A stretch of DNA of 64,000 nt from Ampelocalamus luodianensis (Eukaryota; Streptophyta; Magnoliopsida; Poales; Poaceae): contig CM070620.1 in NCBI GenBank assembly GCA_036346255.1, positions 32,547,609 to 32,611,608 on the forward strand. Direction: 5' to 3'. Positions 20,216 through 32,026 of the stretch are shown piece by piece. The notes beneath the pieces were generated by a model. The model was not told where the DNA came from. It saw only the letters and a list, made by a program, of their open reading frames with translations, and did no database searches. Within the stretch, counting starts at the first letter, position 1. The number at the start of each line of letters is the position of its first letter. A program made the position numbers and the translations under genes.

Positions 20216-21287
20216 TTACACATAAGGAAGTACTTGATAGAATATCCCTTGCTGATGCATTGTGTTATATCATGCTTAATGAGTCCATTAGTCTAGAATG
20301 TGCTATGGAGAAAGTTTCTGAAATTTTGTATCTAAATTCTCCATCTAGCACCTACACCTACTGTTTTAATTTGATTGGAGATTATGGTGTAGACAACCAT
20401 TTTTTTGTATATCGCATATGCATAACTTGTGATCATATGGATGAACTGAAGCTTATTGTTTCGAACAACAATGCTTCTATGTTGCATTTTGTGGATTATC
20501 CTATACCTATCTGTTCATCTCTTATTGCACTATCTAGCATTGACAATCTGAATAAGGATGTTAAAGTATGGAAGAACTTACAAATCGTTTCACCCTTGCT
20601 AGATAGATTTGCTATTACTCAATTGAACTCTGATTATATGAATGACTTATGCACTTTGAAATCAATTGTTGTGCTACCCATTAACTTACAAAAGTTGAGG
20701 ACAATTGTCTTTCATAATCGGGCGATGCATAACTCTCCAATTAACTTCACTTATACTTACAAATTGAGTTGCAAACTGAATGCTATGAGAAATATAGCCT
20801 TGATGATTTGATGCATGCATACTCACCTTTAATTTACAAAGTTTTCTCTATTTCTTTGCCATCCGCTGTTGCTAACATTTTGCAGAAAGATGAGCATGCG
20901 TTACTACAAGTTTTGAAGCTTTTCTTGGAATTGGAGGATGAGCTTGAGTCGAGGATGACTCAAATACAAGAAGGGGATGATGATGAGAACATCAACCCTC
21001 CGGATATGAGCACTACTCCACATTATGGTACAAGGAAGGTTTTCACGTCACTTTGTGTCCAAGCCAAGCAAGAGTTCAAGTTGGACACGTTCTGGAATCC
21101 AGTTCGGCCTCCGGAGACAGCCCTCACTTCAAATGTGCATAAATTTCACATACGAACTCCGTTTGAGGTCCACGAGTACTCGATTGAAATATTATCTCGT
21201 CCTCTTTCAAACGGATCCAACCTCACCTCCAAATTCCTTTTGTATACGCTGCAATCATCAAAAGAAGATGCTGCGTCACCTATTTAG
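20216..21287 (+). pseudogene. Second open region of element C, function unknown
   Basis: Two overlapping frames, 20,260-20,811 (183 residues) and 20,769-21,287 (172 residues), follow the gag-like gene after only a short gap. They look like one gene broken by a frameshift near 20,790. The first is rich in Ile, Leu and Asn (for example HMDELKLIVSNNNASMLHF). The second has an acidic stretch (LELEDELESRMTQIQEGDDD). I recognise no protease, reverse transcriptase, integrase or RNase H motif. It may be an acquired or family-specific gene of a non-autonomous element. Confidence 0.5.
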
Positions 21288-21325
21288 ACCGGCCTTATAA
21301 TTCGGAGAGAAACCGTAGGGCCCGT

Positions 21326-21345
21326 CACTACAACAAAAACCACCA
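21326..21345 (+). repeat. Left terminal inverted repeat of the CACTA
   Basis: CACTACAACAAAAACCACC pairs with the right end with about three mismatches in 19 bases. Confidence 0.9.
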
Positions 21346-22933
21346 TCTAGCAACACATACTCAACAACGGAAAATAAAAGCGTTGCGTCCATATTTGTTA
21401 GCGAATCCCACCACCTGACGTATAAGCCAAATAGATAAAAAAAATTCTAAAAAAATAAATCAGAAGTGGACTGTAACTTCCTCAAATGTTTTCTCTTTAA
21501 CCCACCCTACGGTTGTTAATTGACCTAGCATTTGGCCAAGCCGGCCCTATCCTCCCAGTCATGCCCTGCCACCGCCACTGCATCATCTTCTCCCACTGCT
21601 GCACCGAGGCAAGCCAAGGCGGAGATGGCGTGAAGCAGAGGATCCGGTAGGAGAAGCATTGAATCTGGGTACGCAGCCGCCTCGGATCCGAGCGGGGATG
21701 ACGAAGAGGAAGCCCGATTTGCCGATGAAGACGAGGCGACGCCGGCGAGGAAGAGCAAGTCCGGCAACAAGCTTGAAGATGCGTCGGCGGCAGGTCGCGA
21801 CCTCCAGGCAAGGAGCGACGTCGGCAGATCGAGGTCCGTCGGTGCGTCGTCGGGACGACGTCGGGAGCAGCGGAGCAGAGCTGCGACGAGAGGCCACCCC
21901 CGGGAGCAAAGAAAGCTCCTCCCGGGGGCAGCAAGCACCGGTAGACGAGCGGCAGCTACGGTAAACTCTAAACCCCTTACACGGATCATCCTAATGTTGC
22001 TGGCTTTGGTGTCCTACACCAGATCCATGCGGCCGCTGCACCCGTTCTCAACGCCGCCAGTCCATCTTCGATTGGATCTGGTTCAAGTTGTCACTTTGAT
22101 TTCGATTTCGAATGACCACGCCATCTAGTTGGTCACAGTGTCCAGTGTCCCTCTGCTAGTAGCCGGTGATACACATCATCATTGGTCAATCGGGCTCCAC
22201 CGTCAAACGCATGCACAGTCATCAATTTACCGGCGATGCCCCAGCCATCATCGATATATGCCCCAGCCTCACCCAATCCCAGGTAAGATTACCTATTCTA
22301 AGTTCTCTTGATTCTGTAATCCCTAATTTGTCATAATTTAACCAATTCCTTTATTTATGTTAGTTCAATTGATAACAATGGTGAATTAATCACATATGTG
22401 ATAACCATTTCAATACAGTTTCTGAACTCGTGCAATGAAGGACAGCAATGTGCAGACCTTCTGAAGTTGTGCCTTGTAAATTATGACGAATGTAAAGCTC
22501 TGAGGTTACATAAGATAAGTTTAATTAACAAAGTCTTGTGTTTACAGAGAGGTGAGGGTACCCCCTTTTGCTAGTATATACGTATGCTGAGTTTTTTTAA
22601 TACTGCATGTTGGCATTCTTTAATTGGACCTTACCAGGAAATACCAACAAGACCGATTATCTCATTTAATCTAGTTTTGAGTTGATGCTGTTTCATTTAG
22701 CTCTATATTAATGTACAGCTATATAGTATCATTATATAAAATATTATCACAAAACTCAGGATGGACAAAGTATCTCCAGAACACCATACAACTTGAGATC
22801 TTTTCTATTTTCTTGACCAAAGGTTCATAACTTTCTCATGTATTTGTTAATGTTACATCGTTTTCATAATTTTTCTAATAGCCGTATCACCATCCCAATA
22901 GTCACAACTAAAAAAATGATCAAGACAAAAGCT
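21346..22933 (+). other. Left arm of the CACTA
   Basis: The first 100 bases are subterminal, with GCAACAC and GCGTTGCG words. A GC-rich block at about 21,500-21,965 follows and could be a first exon or leader, ending near a GTAAAC donor-like site. Its frames (up to 154 residues, mostly minus strand) are biased in composition and not recognisable. The rest is AT-rich and intron-like up to the E insertion point. Confidence 0.45.
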
Positions 22934-22938
22934 GATAC

Positions 22939-25780
22939 TGTAATACCCAGATCGTTGGTTCGGCGTAGGTTTTAATTTTTATAAGTGGTGACGCAGAGTC
23001 GCCCGTTAATCAATTTATCGCGGGAAAGAAAGAAAGAAAGATTATTAATTTGTGAGTCAGCTTTAGGTTGAATTAAACAATTAAATAGCTGTTAATTAAG
23101 TAAAAAAACAGTAAGGGAGAGTGGGCTTACCACCTTGGGCCAGGGGCCCAAGAGGTGGCCACACCCTTTTTCTTGCCCTAGCCACCCCCTTACCCTTGGC
23201 CGACCCCCTCCTCCTGTTTCCCCCAAGCGCCACACCCTTTTTCCTCCTTGCGCCCCCTCAACCCAGGTTGCTGCTCCTGCGCCTCTCCCTTTGCCAAGTT
23301 GCTGCCCCTTTGCAAGAAGGAAAAGAGAAGAAGGAGAAGAAGGAGAGGAAGGACAAGAAGGAGGGAAAGGAGAAGAAGAACTCGCGTGGGGATTGGTTCA
23401 GCAAGCTAGCGGTTCTACAAGGGTAACGAGATGCCTTCCCGCTGTTTGATCCATAGTAGATCGAAACCGATTAGAATTGTTGGTTAATTGTTGGGCTGCA
23501 GAAGATTCAATTCTGTCCAGTATCTTGCGTGGGTTTTTCGTGTATTTAGAGGCTGATTTTTAAGATTCCATCTCCTAGAGTTATGTGGGTTATGTCGTTA
23601 TCTTTCAGTATCCGCGAAGATCACTCGATTCGAGGTCTGAGTCAAAAGTTATGGTCGATTTAGTATCTGCTGCCAGAAATCTGACGAGAATAAACTGTCT
23701 GGATATTTCCTAAAATATGATAGGGAAATTGGAAGAATCTGAAAGTTCACCCAACTAGGTTATTGTAGGTAATTCGATAACCTTTTCAGATTGATAAAGA
23801 ACGATCAATTCGGAGTTACCTATTAAAAGTTATGGTCATTTTAGTTTTGCTGTTCGATTGTGTAGGCAGTTTCTGTACTGAAAGTTCAGACAATGGTTAG
23901 CCTAATATTTTGGCCGAATTGGTTTTTCGTGTCAACTAGAGTATTGTAGATTAGTCAGTTAAGAATCTACAGAAATTGGGTTTACCTCTTTTTGACTTCC
24001 TGTTCATGAGTTATGTCAATTACCGTGCCGCTGTCCAGGAACGGTATATGGCAGGAAACGTTGTTTTTCAGTTTCAGCTTTGTAAACTCGTTCTGAGTCG
24101 TCAAGTAGCGATGTAGAATGCCGATTAGTAGCGCTGAGTATATTATGTCTTAATTGAAATTATTTTACCTGTTTAGGAGGTGAAGCCTCAGGTTTAGGAG
24201 TATCATCTTTGCCGGCTAACGCGTCGCATCGTGGAAGGCAAGTAAATGTAGCGGTTGTGCTACGGTTTAACCCGTTTTTCTTACTACTTGCACTATGCAT
24301 GATTGACGTAGTGTTAAATGATATGCCATGATTACATGTTTTCTAAGTAAGAATGTGGTAGCAAGATATTAATCAATTGCTATGTTTGGATGAGTTTGGG
24401 TAGTATTGTGGTAATTCGCGTAATGAGCCAAATGCGGAATATGAGAATAAACTCAAGGTGGACATGTTGATAATTCATTGTGGTTATTTTAATGATGATC
24501 ATGTGGTGGTCTATGTGATAGAGTTTCATCTAGATCGATTGATTTTGATCTTGGTGAATCGGGTGTGGGTTATGTGGTAATGGTCTTATGACACGTTGGT
24601 ATTGTGCTTAATGAGACACATGTGGATTATGAGAAAATATTCATGATGAGTACGTTGTTGATCTCCGTGGTTAAATTCTTGTGGTTTATGATTATCATAT
24701 CATATCATTCATGACATATCATGACATTTGCATTGTGGATGTCGCCGCTTATAGCCGCGATCGAATGCGGTACAACATCGTGCATTGCCGTAAGACGATG
24801 CATACCTTTACCTTGTTGGGTAAAGGTGCAGTGGAGCATAGCATACATATGCATTACATTGTGGAAAGATCATTTGCATTCTTATGCAAGATATTGAGGT
24901 GAATTTATTTTGCAATCAAGCGCAACTTCATAGTTGCAATGTGAAAATTGACTCATGAGAGTCTCTTGTGGAATGAGTAATGTGGTTGTGGTTGTGGAAT
25001 GGGGTTTATCCCATGTGGTATGGTAGAGGTTGTGATTGTGGCATGAGATTCTTCTCTCTTGTAGTGTCGTTGATAGCAGTTGTGGATGTGAGAAATAGTA
25101 AAGTTATGAGGTAAAACATGTTAATACTCTATTGTCATTGGTAGTGGTAGTGGTGAATAATATGAAGCGATTGATCAAGATTTTGTTGTTATTATTTTAC
25201 TATCTTTGGTAGTAAATATGGTTGAGGCTATAATTGTGTTCATCATGAGAATTGGATATTGATGCTTAATATCTTTGTAGTTTAATTAGCTTGTAAATGA
25301 ATGTGGATTCACATTATGGATGTGGACATATGGATACTTTAATAATGTTGTATATTTATTTGTAGTCCGATTAGCTTTGTTAAGTTTGCTTGCTGAGATT
25401 TTTATCTCACCCTTGTTTCCCCCCCCCCTACAGGTGATTGTTGAGCATTCATGGGATGGGTAGAGCGGCACCACAATAATGCACTTGGTTCATCAACTCA
25501 TGTTGTAATAAAGACGATGAAATTCTAGCCAAATGCTTAACTATTTGTGGATGATTATGTTGTTAAATAAGGATAGACTTGTGAACCATTCTTTGTTTAA
25601 TCTGCTAGAGGTTGTTTAATTATTGAACTTGTTACCGTCATCTTTATTCCCTTAGTTGTTTATGCTTCCGCTTAGTGCTTCTTGTCTAGAGTTCTTTGCG
25701 AATTAATTTTGTCTTGAAATTATTGGCTAGTTGTAGAGTGGTTAAGTAGCATTCGAGTAATGTGGATCTCGGGTGTTACA
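22939..25780 (+). repeat. 5' LTR of element E
   Basis: It matches 29,178-32,026 along its full length with some 30 small differences, many at CAG/CTG/CCG words. It includes a purine-rich GAAGGAGAA zone near 23,330, a perfect hairpin ACCTTTACC/GGTAAAGGT (24,804-24,812 with 24,819-24,827), and a C-tract followed by CTACAGGTGATTG near 25,421. The frames at 23,121-23,449 are not convincing genes. Confidence 0.95.
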
Positions 25781-25782
25781 GT

Positions 25783-25794
25783 TGGTATCGAGGC
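25783..25794 (+). promoter_or_regulatory. Primer binding site of element E
   Basis: TGGTATCGAGGC lies two bases after the 5' LTR. It is a slightly altered match to the initiator Met site TGGTATCAGAGC. Confidence 0.7.
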
Positions 25795-28560
25795 GGGCTT
25801 TAGGTGCGTGGTAATTAAAAATATTAAATTGACACACCGGTGCACAATAGGATGGGATGGGTCAAGCATTGCATTCGTGCTTTGACATGTTATATTGATT
25901 ATTCATGCTATGAGATAATCTGTATGTTTATGTGTTGTTTCTATGGCTGCTATGAGTGAGGATAGTCAATGATAAGAGGTAGGGTTTGCGGTTGTTGCCT
26001 TGGGCATTGCCGTTTATACCCCATTCGTGGTACAGGGGATATTAATGCGATTACCTCGAGTAACTTAGTTGCGGATGTCATGGGTAAGTTTCTTAGAAAA
26101 GTGTTATCCTCCTTGAATTGATGTTGGCGATTCTTGGCCTATTGCGATTAATGATTTTCTCTCGGGTTAGCTTGTTTATTGCGGTTGTTGGGTGTCACTA
26201 GGCCTCCAATTGTTCTTGAGGCCAAGTATTGTTTCTTTCGATTGATGGGTTGTTTGACCGCTCGTGGCGTGCTTTTGGAGAGACTGGTATTTTTCCGCGT
26301 TGTTCCATCTTTCTTCTTTGAAAAACATGACTCTTGTATTTCGTTTGATATTTTGAGAGAGAATCAAAGCTTATGTGGAAGTTCATTAACTTGTGGAAGC
26401 ATTGGCTCTATGCATTTCTTCCGAGTTATTTCGACTTTTGAAGTTTGATTTTCTCCCTAGAAGGAGTGTTAAAATCCTTTATGTTGTTTTGTTGTGTTTA
26501 AGTAGTAGGTGGTAATTATGTGAATAATTGATAGATTGTGAATTATCAAGTTGAAAAGTTAGTGTGGTACATCATTAATTTCTACTAACATCTTTAGAAG
26601 TGAAGTTGATTAATATGATGTTGTCTGTTGTAGTTTCTTGAAGATTTGTGGCTAAGAATTTAGCGATACATGTGTAGAACTCATGCATTTATTAAGGATT
26701 ATGAAAAACAATTGTATTGACTATTGTAGTTGTTTAATTTTCCCAACTTGTTGGATTGATTGGATTGATTGATCTTAGTAATTAATCGACCATTCGGGAT
26801 GGTCAAGTAAGGAGGTGTTGGAATATTGCCTTAATAAGATTAACCTTAATTATGTCCTCTCTTTACATACTTGATGAGCATGTACAATGTTAAAGTTATG
26901 TAACTTTTACCATGCTAAATTGTTGAATTATGTATAAAGAAATGGATGAAGGTGGATGTATTGACTTGCGGAATCTTGTCCGATAAAGTGGTATTATTGA
27001 TGTTTAAAGTTATTTTATTTTAATATCTTAACATAAGGTGGAATATCGAATCATGCTCTTTATTGTCTTTGTGATTGCAAATTAGAGATAGGATCATTAA
27101 TGCTATGTTTGATAAAAATTAATAATCAATTATTGACAGAATGGCTAGAGTGTAATTACTTGTTGCTAAACTAGAGTTGAGCATCGATGATGAGATAAAT
27201 GTATGGAATCTAATAAGAGATTCATACTAGCATGTTTTGTGAGGTTGTTATGTTCTAATATCATCTTGTTAAAGAGTTTGTTTTAATGTGATGGCTTATG
27301 CACTAGTTTTAACTAGATTAAGTAGTTGGAATCTTATTTGGATAATAAGAACATGATGAAATGATTAATGGTGTTCCTTTTGGAAAAATATGAAGGAGTG
27401 GGATGATATGATGATTTTTATTTTTTGTAAAGAACGTTTTATCTTGTTGTGAATACAACCGATAGCATGTAGTTGTGATTATGGTGTTGAATGTTTTAAA
27501 AATAAAGGAATTTGTTAATTCCATAATACTAATTGCATTGAAGGGTGTGAGATTTACGGTTGGAATCTTTTTGGACCTTATGACTTGTGTCATAGTCGAT
27601 GTTGCTCTGAGTAAGCGACGTGTTGATTGATCTTATTGGTTTTATTTGAATCTTGTGTTGTGGTCTTCAAGCATCCTTTGTTGGAAATGGCGGGATGTTG
27701 TAATCAAAGAAAATTGCTTCTTATTGAAAGGAAAAGTTGTACTAGAAGTATTTGAGGTACAGATGATCTTATCTTGTGTTTTTCCAACCTCATTGCTATT
27801 TGTTATTCTTTTGGTCTTTTGGCTATTGTGATGATAACCATTTTACATCTGTGGAATTTATTTCTTCTTACCTCTTCTTTTAAGAACATGGTAATTGTTG
27901 TGGGTTGCGAAGCCTTTTGTTGGTCGTGGTTTTGGGATAGAGTATGATTTGCGGGGCCAGTAAAGTCTATCTACAATGGTGTAGATGATGTACTCAATTG
28001 AGCTAATTGTTGAGGTGGCCAACTTGAGTTAAATGAGTGGTGTGTTGGGTAATGATTTGAAAATCCTTGGTTCAAGGAAGTTAAATTATTAAAAGAAATG
28101 AATTGGGAAATTATTGTTATGTCAAGTAGTGCGATGCTCTCTTGATTCTTGTTTATCTTTGTGTGTTTATGGCGAGACCATTTGCATTTTGAGTTGACGT
28201 ATGTTGAGGCGTAGTCTTTTCCATTAGGAAAAGAAATTGATTGTTTTAGTGCAGTCGAGTGATTTTTTTCACTCTTAGCTTATGTGGTGTGGTTCTCCAA
28301 TTGTCTACTTGGCGAGTAGAAATATTTTGTGGTGAATCCTTTGATTTGGATCGTGGTCCTTTGAAGGAAAGTGGTTGCTAGTGTGATGCTTGAGAGTTCT
28401 ATACTCTTACATTCTTTGGGTTCTGTTTGCAAAGATACCGTTGTGCTCCTAGTAGAATGATGTGAGTGGAATTTGTGATCAAATTCTTTAAAAGGGGTAT
28501 ATTAGGTTATCCAGAGTATATTTAATAAGAGAAAATGTTTTAAGAAAGAGGATGGTTTGA
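25795..28560 (+). other. Interior of element E without recognisable genes
   Basis: This 2.8-kb stretch occupies the place of gag, protease, reverse transcriptase and RNase H. I find no motif of any of these, only short frames. The plus strand is rich in T and G and poor in C. It may be very old decayed coding sequence or replacement filler in a non-autonomous element. Confidence 0.55.
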
Positions 28561-28564
28561 GAAA

Positions 28565-29093
28565 GTGGTCTTAATAGTTTTGGAAATTTTGCCAAAATGG
28601 CAGGACTGTTGGTGCTCGGGCCGACAAAAGAATTATGCGGATGTTGTGAGAATTGGAGTTTGCGGTGGCAGCCTTGTGCTCCTTTGGGTGTCTCCAACCA
28701 AGGGTATTGTTCGTTTGGTACCACCGAAGCTTAGCCATGTGTATATCGGTACTTTTCCGGTGGTTGCTCGGGTGGGTAGTTTGGCTTATCGTTTGTAGTT
28801 GCCAAACTCTTTGAGTGATGGGCACAATGTTTTCCATGTGTCTATCTGAGAAATTCTTGCGGGATCCAGAACACAAGATTGACCTGGAACAGGTCACAGT
28901 GGAGCAGGATCTCACTGTGGAGAGTCGGCCAGTTCGTATCTTGGACACGTCGGAGCGGGTCTTGAGGAATAAGACCATCAAGTATGTGAAGGTCCTTTGG
29001 AAGAATCAGTCTGAGAGAGAGGCTACGTGGGAGTTGGAGGATCATTTGCGAAAGAAGTACCCCGAGCTCTTTGTGGCTAGTGAGTACTCCTAG
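28565..29093 (+). pseudogene. pol remnant of E: integrase C-terminus and chromodomain
   Basis: The first part (28,565-28,798) has GTFPVVARVGSLAYRL, the GPY/F-like end of integrase. After a stop and a one-base frameshift near 28,850, a frame to the TAG at 29,091 has FLRDPEHKIDLE, ESRPVRILDTSERVL and VKVLWKNQSEREATWELEDH. The last is a chromodomain of the Tekay/Del chromoviruses, thought to steer integration by binding modified histone tails. The aromatic/tryptophan positions of the plant chromovirus type (W in VLW and ATWE) are visible. With the frameshift and several substitutions it is not functional as it stands. Confidence 0.85.
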
Positions 29094-29164
29094 TTTGGGT
29101 TGCTCTTTTCTTGTTGTTCCTTTCTTTGTGGTCTGAAGAGTTGGATTCGAGGGCGAATCCTCTT

Positions 29165-29177
29165 AAGGTGGGAAGAA
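29165..29177 (+). promoter_or_regulatory. Polypurine tract of element E
   Basis: AAGGTGGGAAGAA abuts the 3' LTR start TGTAATACCC, the usual polypurine arrangement of Tekay-type elements. Confidence 0.85.
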
Positions 29178-32026
29178 TGTAATACCCAGATCGTTGGTTC
29201 GGCGTAGGTTTTAATTTTTATAAGTGGTGACGCAGAGTCGCCGGTTAATCAATTTATCGCGGGAAAGAAAGAAAGAAAGATTATTAATTTGTGAGTCAGC
29301 TTTAGGTTGAATTAAACAATTAAATAGCTGTTAATTAAGTAAAAAAACAGTAAGGGAGAGTGGGCTTACCACCTTGGGCCAAGGGGGGGCCCAAGAGGTG
29401 GCCACACCCCTTTTTCTTGCCCTAGCCACCCTTACCCCTTGGCCGATCCCCTCCTCTGTTTCCCCCAAGCCGCCACACCTCCTCCTTGCGCTCCCTCAAC
29501 CCAGGTTGCTGCTCCTTGCGCCTCTCCCCTTTGCCAAGTTGCTGCCCCTTTGCGCAAGAAGGAAAAGAGAAGAAGGAGAAGAAGGAGAGGAAGGAGAAGA
29601 AGGAGGGAAAGGAGAAGAAGAACTCGCGTGGGGATTGGTTCAGCAAGCTAGCGGTTCTACAAGGGTAACGAGATGCCTTCCCGCTGTTTGATCCATAGTA
29701 GATCTGAAACCGATTAGAATTGTTGGTTAATTGTTGGGCTGCAGAAGATTCAATTCTGTCCAGTATCTTGCGTGGGTTTTTTCGTGTATTTAGAGGCTGA
29801 TTTTTAAGATTCCATCTCCTAGAGTTATGTGGGTTATGTCGTTATCTTTCAGTAGTCGCGAAGATCACTCGATTCCGAGGTCTGAGTCAAAAGTTATGGT
29901 CGATTTAGTATCTGCTGCCAGAAATCTGACGAGAATAAACTGTCTGGATATTTCCTAAAATATGATAGGAAATTGGAAGAATCTGAAAGTTCACCCAACT
30001 AGGTTATTGTAGGTAATTCGATAACCTTTTCAGATTGATAAAGAACGATCAATTCGGAGTTACCTATTAAAAGTTATGATCATTTTAGTTTTGCTGTTCG
30101 ATTGTGTAGGCAGTTTCTGTACTGAAAGTTCAGACAATGGTTAGCCTAATATTTTGGCCGAATTGGTTTTCATGTCAACTAGAGTATTGTAGATTAGTCA
30201 GTTAAGAATCTACAAAATTGGGTTTACCTCTTTTTGACTTCCTGTTCATGAGTTATGTCAATTACCGTGCGCTGTCTAGGAGCGGTATATGGCAGAAACG
30301 TTGTTTTTCAGTTTCAGCTTTGTAAACTCGTTTTGAGTCGTCAAGTAGCGATGTAGAATGCCGATTAGTAGCGCTGAGTATATTATGTCTTAATTGAAAT
30401 TATTTTACCTGTTTAGGAGGTGAAGCCTCAGGTTTAGGAGTATCATCTTTGCCGCTAACGCGTCGCATCGTGGAAGGCAAGTAAATGTAGCGGTTGTGCT
30501 ACGGTTTAACCCGTTTTTCTTACTACTTGCACTATGCATGATTGACGTAGTGTTAAATGATATGCCATGGTTACATGTTTTCTAAGTAAGAATGTGGTAG
30601 CAAGATATTAATCAATTACTATGTTTGGATGAGTTTGGGTAGTATTGTGGTAATTCGCGTAATGAGCTAAATGCGGAATATGAGAATAAACTCAAGGTGG
30701 ACATGTTGATAATTCATTGTGGTTATTTTAATGATGATCATGTGGTGGTCTATGTGATAGAGTTTCATCTAGATCGATTGATTTTGATCTTGGTGAATCG
30801 GGTGTGGGTTATGTGGTAATGGTCTTATGACACGTTGGTATTGTGCTTAATGAGACACATGTGGATTATGAGAAAATATTCATGATGAGTACGTTGTTGA
30901 TCTCCGTGGTTAAATTCTTGTGGGTTATGATTATCATATCATATCATTCATGACATATCATGACATTTGCATTGTGGATGTCGCCGCTTATAGCCGCGAT
31001 CGCGTCTGCAGTCACAACATCGTGCATTGCAGTAAGACGATGCATACCTTTACCTTGTTGGGTAAAGGTGCGATGGACATAGCATACATATGCATTACAT
31101 TGTGGAAAGATCATTTGCATTCTTATGCAAGATATTGAGGTGAATTTATTTTGCAATCAAACGCAACTTCATAGTTGCAATGTGAAAATTGACTCATGAG
31201 AGTCTCTTGTGGAATGAGTAATGTGGTTGTGGTTGTGGAATGGGGTTTATCCCATGTGGTATGGTAGAGGTTGTGATTGTGGCATGAGATTCTTCTCTCT
31301 TGTGGTAATCGTTGATAGCAGTTGTGGATGTGAGAAATAGTAAAGTTATGAGGTAAAACATGTTAATACTCTATTGTCATTGGTAGTGGTAGTGGTGAAT
31401 AATATGAAGCAGTTGATCAAGATTTTGTTGTTATTATTTTACTATCTTTGGTAGTAAATATGGTTGAGGCTATAATTGTGTTCATCATGAGAATTGGATA
31501 TTGATGCTTAATATCTTTGTAGTTTAATTAGCTTGTAAATGAATGTGGATTCACATTATGGATGTGGACATATGGATACTTTAATAATGTTGTATATTTA
31601 TTTGTAGTCTGATTAGCCTGTTAAACAGTTTGCTTGCTGAGATTTTTATCTCACCCTTGTTCCCCCCCCCCTACAGGTGATTGTTGAGCATTCATGGGAT
31701 GGGTAGAGCGGCACCACAATAATGCACTTGGTTCATCAACTCATGTTGTAATAAAGACGATGAAATTCTAGCCAAATGCTTAACTATTTGTGGATGATTA
31801 TGTTGTTAAATAAGGATAGACTTGTGAACCATTCTTTGTTTAATCTGCTAGAGGTTGTTTAATTATTGAACTTGTTACCGTCATCTTTATTCCCTTAGTT
31901 GTTTATGCTTCCGCTTAGTGCTTCTTGTCTAGAGTTGCTGCTGAATTAATTTTGTCTTGAAATTATTGGCTAGCTGTAGAGTGGTTAAGTAGCATTCCAG
32001 AGTAATGTGGATCCTGGGGTGTTACA
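29178..32026 (+). repeat. 3' LTR of element E
   Basis: A near copy of 22,939-25,780 with the same terminal bases; its hairpin lies at 31,046-31,069. It is followed by GATAC, the right-hand target duplication. Confidence 0.95.

Larger units (their letters stand above)
22939..32026 (+). mobile_element. Element E: complete Tekay/Del-type chromovirus insertion, gutted interior
   Basis: LTRs of 2,842 and 2,849 bases begin TGTAATACCC and end GTGTTACA. The element is flanked by GATAC (22,934-22,938 and 32,027-32,031). A Met-type primer site follows the 5' LTR and the polypurine tract AAGGTGGGAAGAA precedes the 3' LTR. The interior is only 3.4 kb. The sole coding remnant is the end of integrase with a chromodomain. 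The LTRs look nearly identical by eye, so the insertion is recent compared with the surrounding elements. Confidence 0.95.

Noticed and set aside
23121..23449. Frames with GEEGEEGQEGG-type low complexity, repeated at 29,374-29,691
   Set aside because: They come from a purine-rich GAAGGAGAA tract in the two LTRs of E and differ between the LTRs by frameshifting indels.
24681..24902. Frame MVYDYHIISF..., repeated at 30,920-31,138
   Set aside because: Present in both LTRs of E with shifts between them; no domain, so a chance frame in the LTR.
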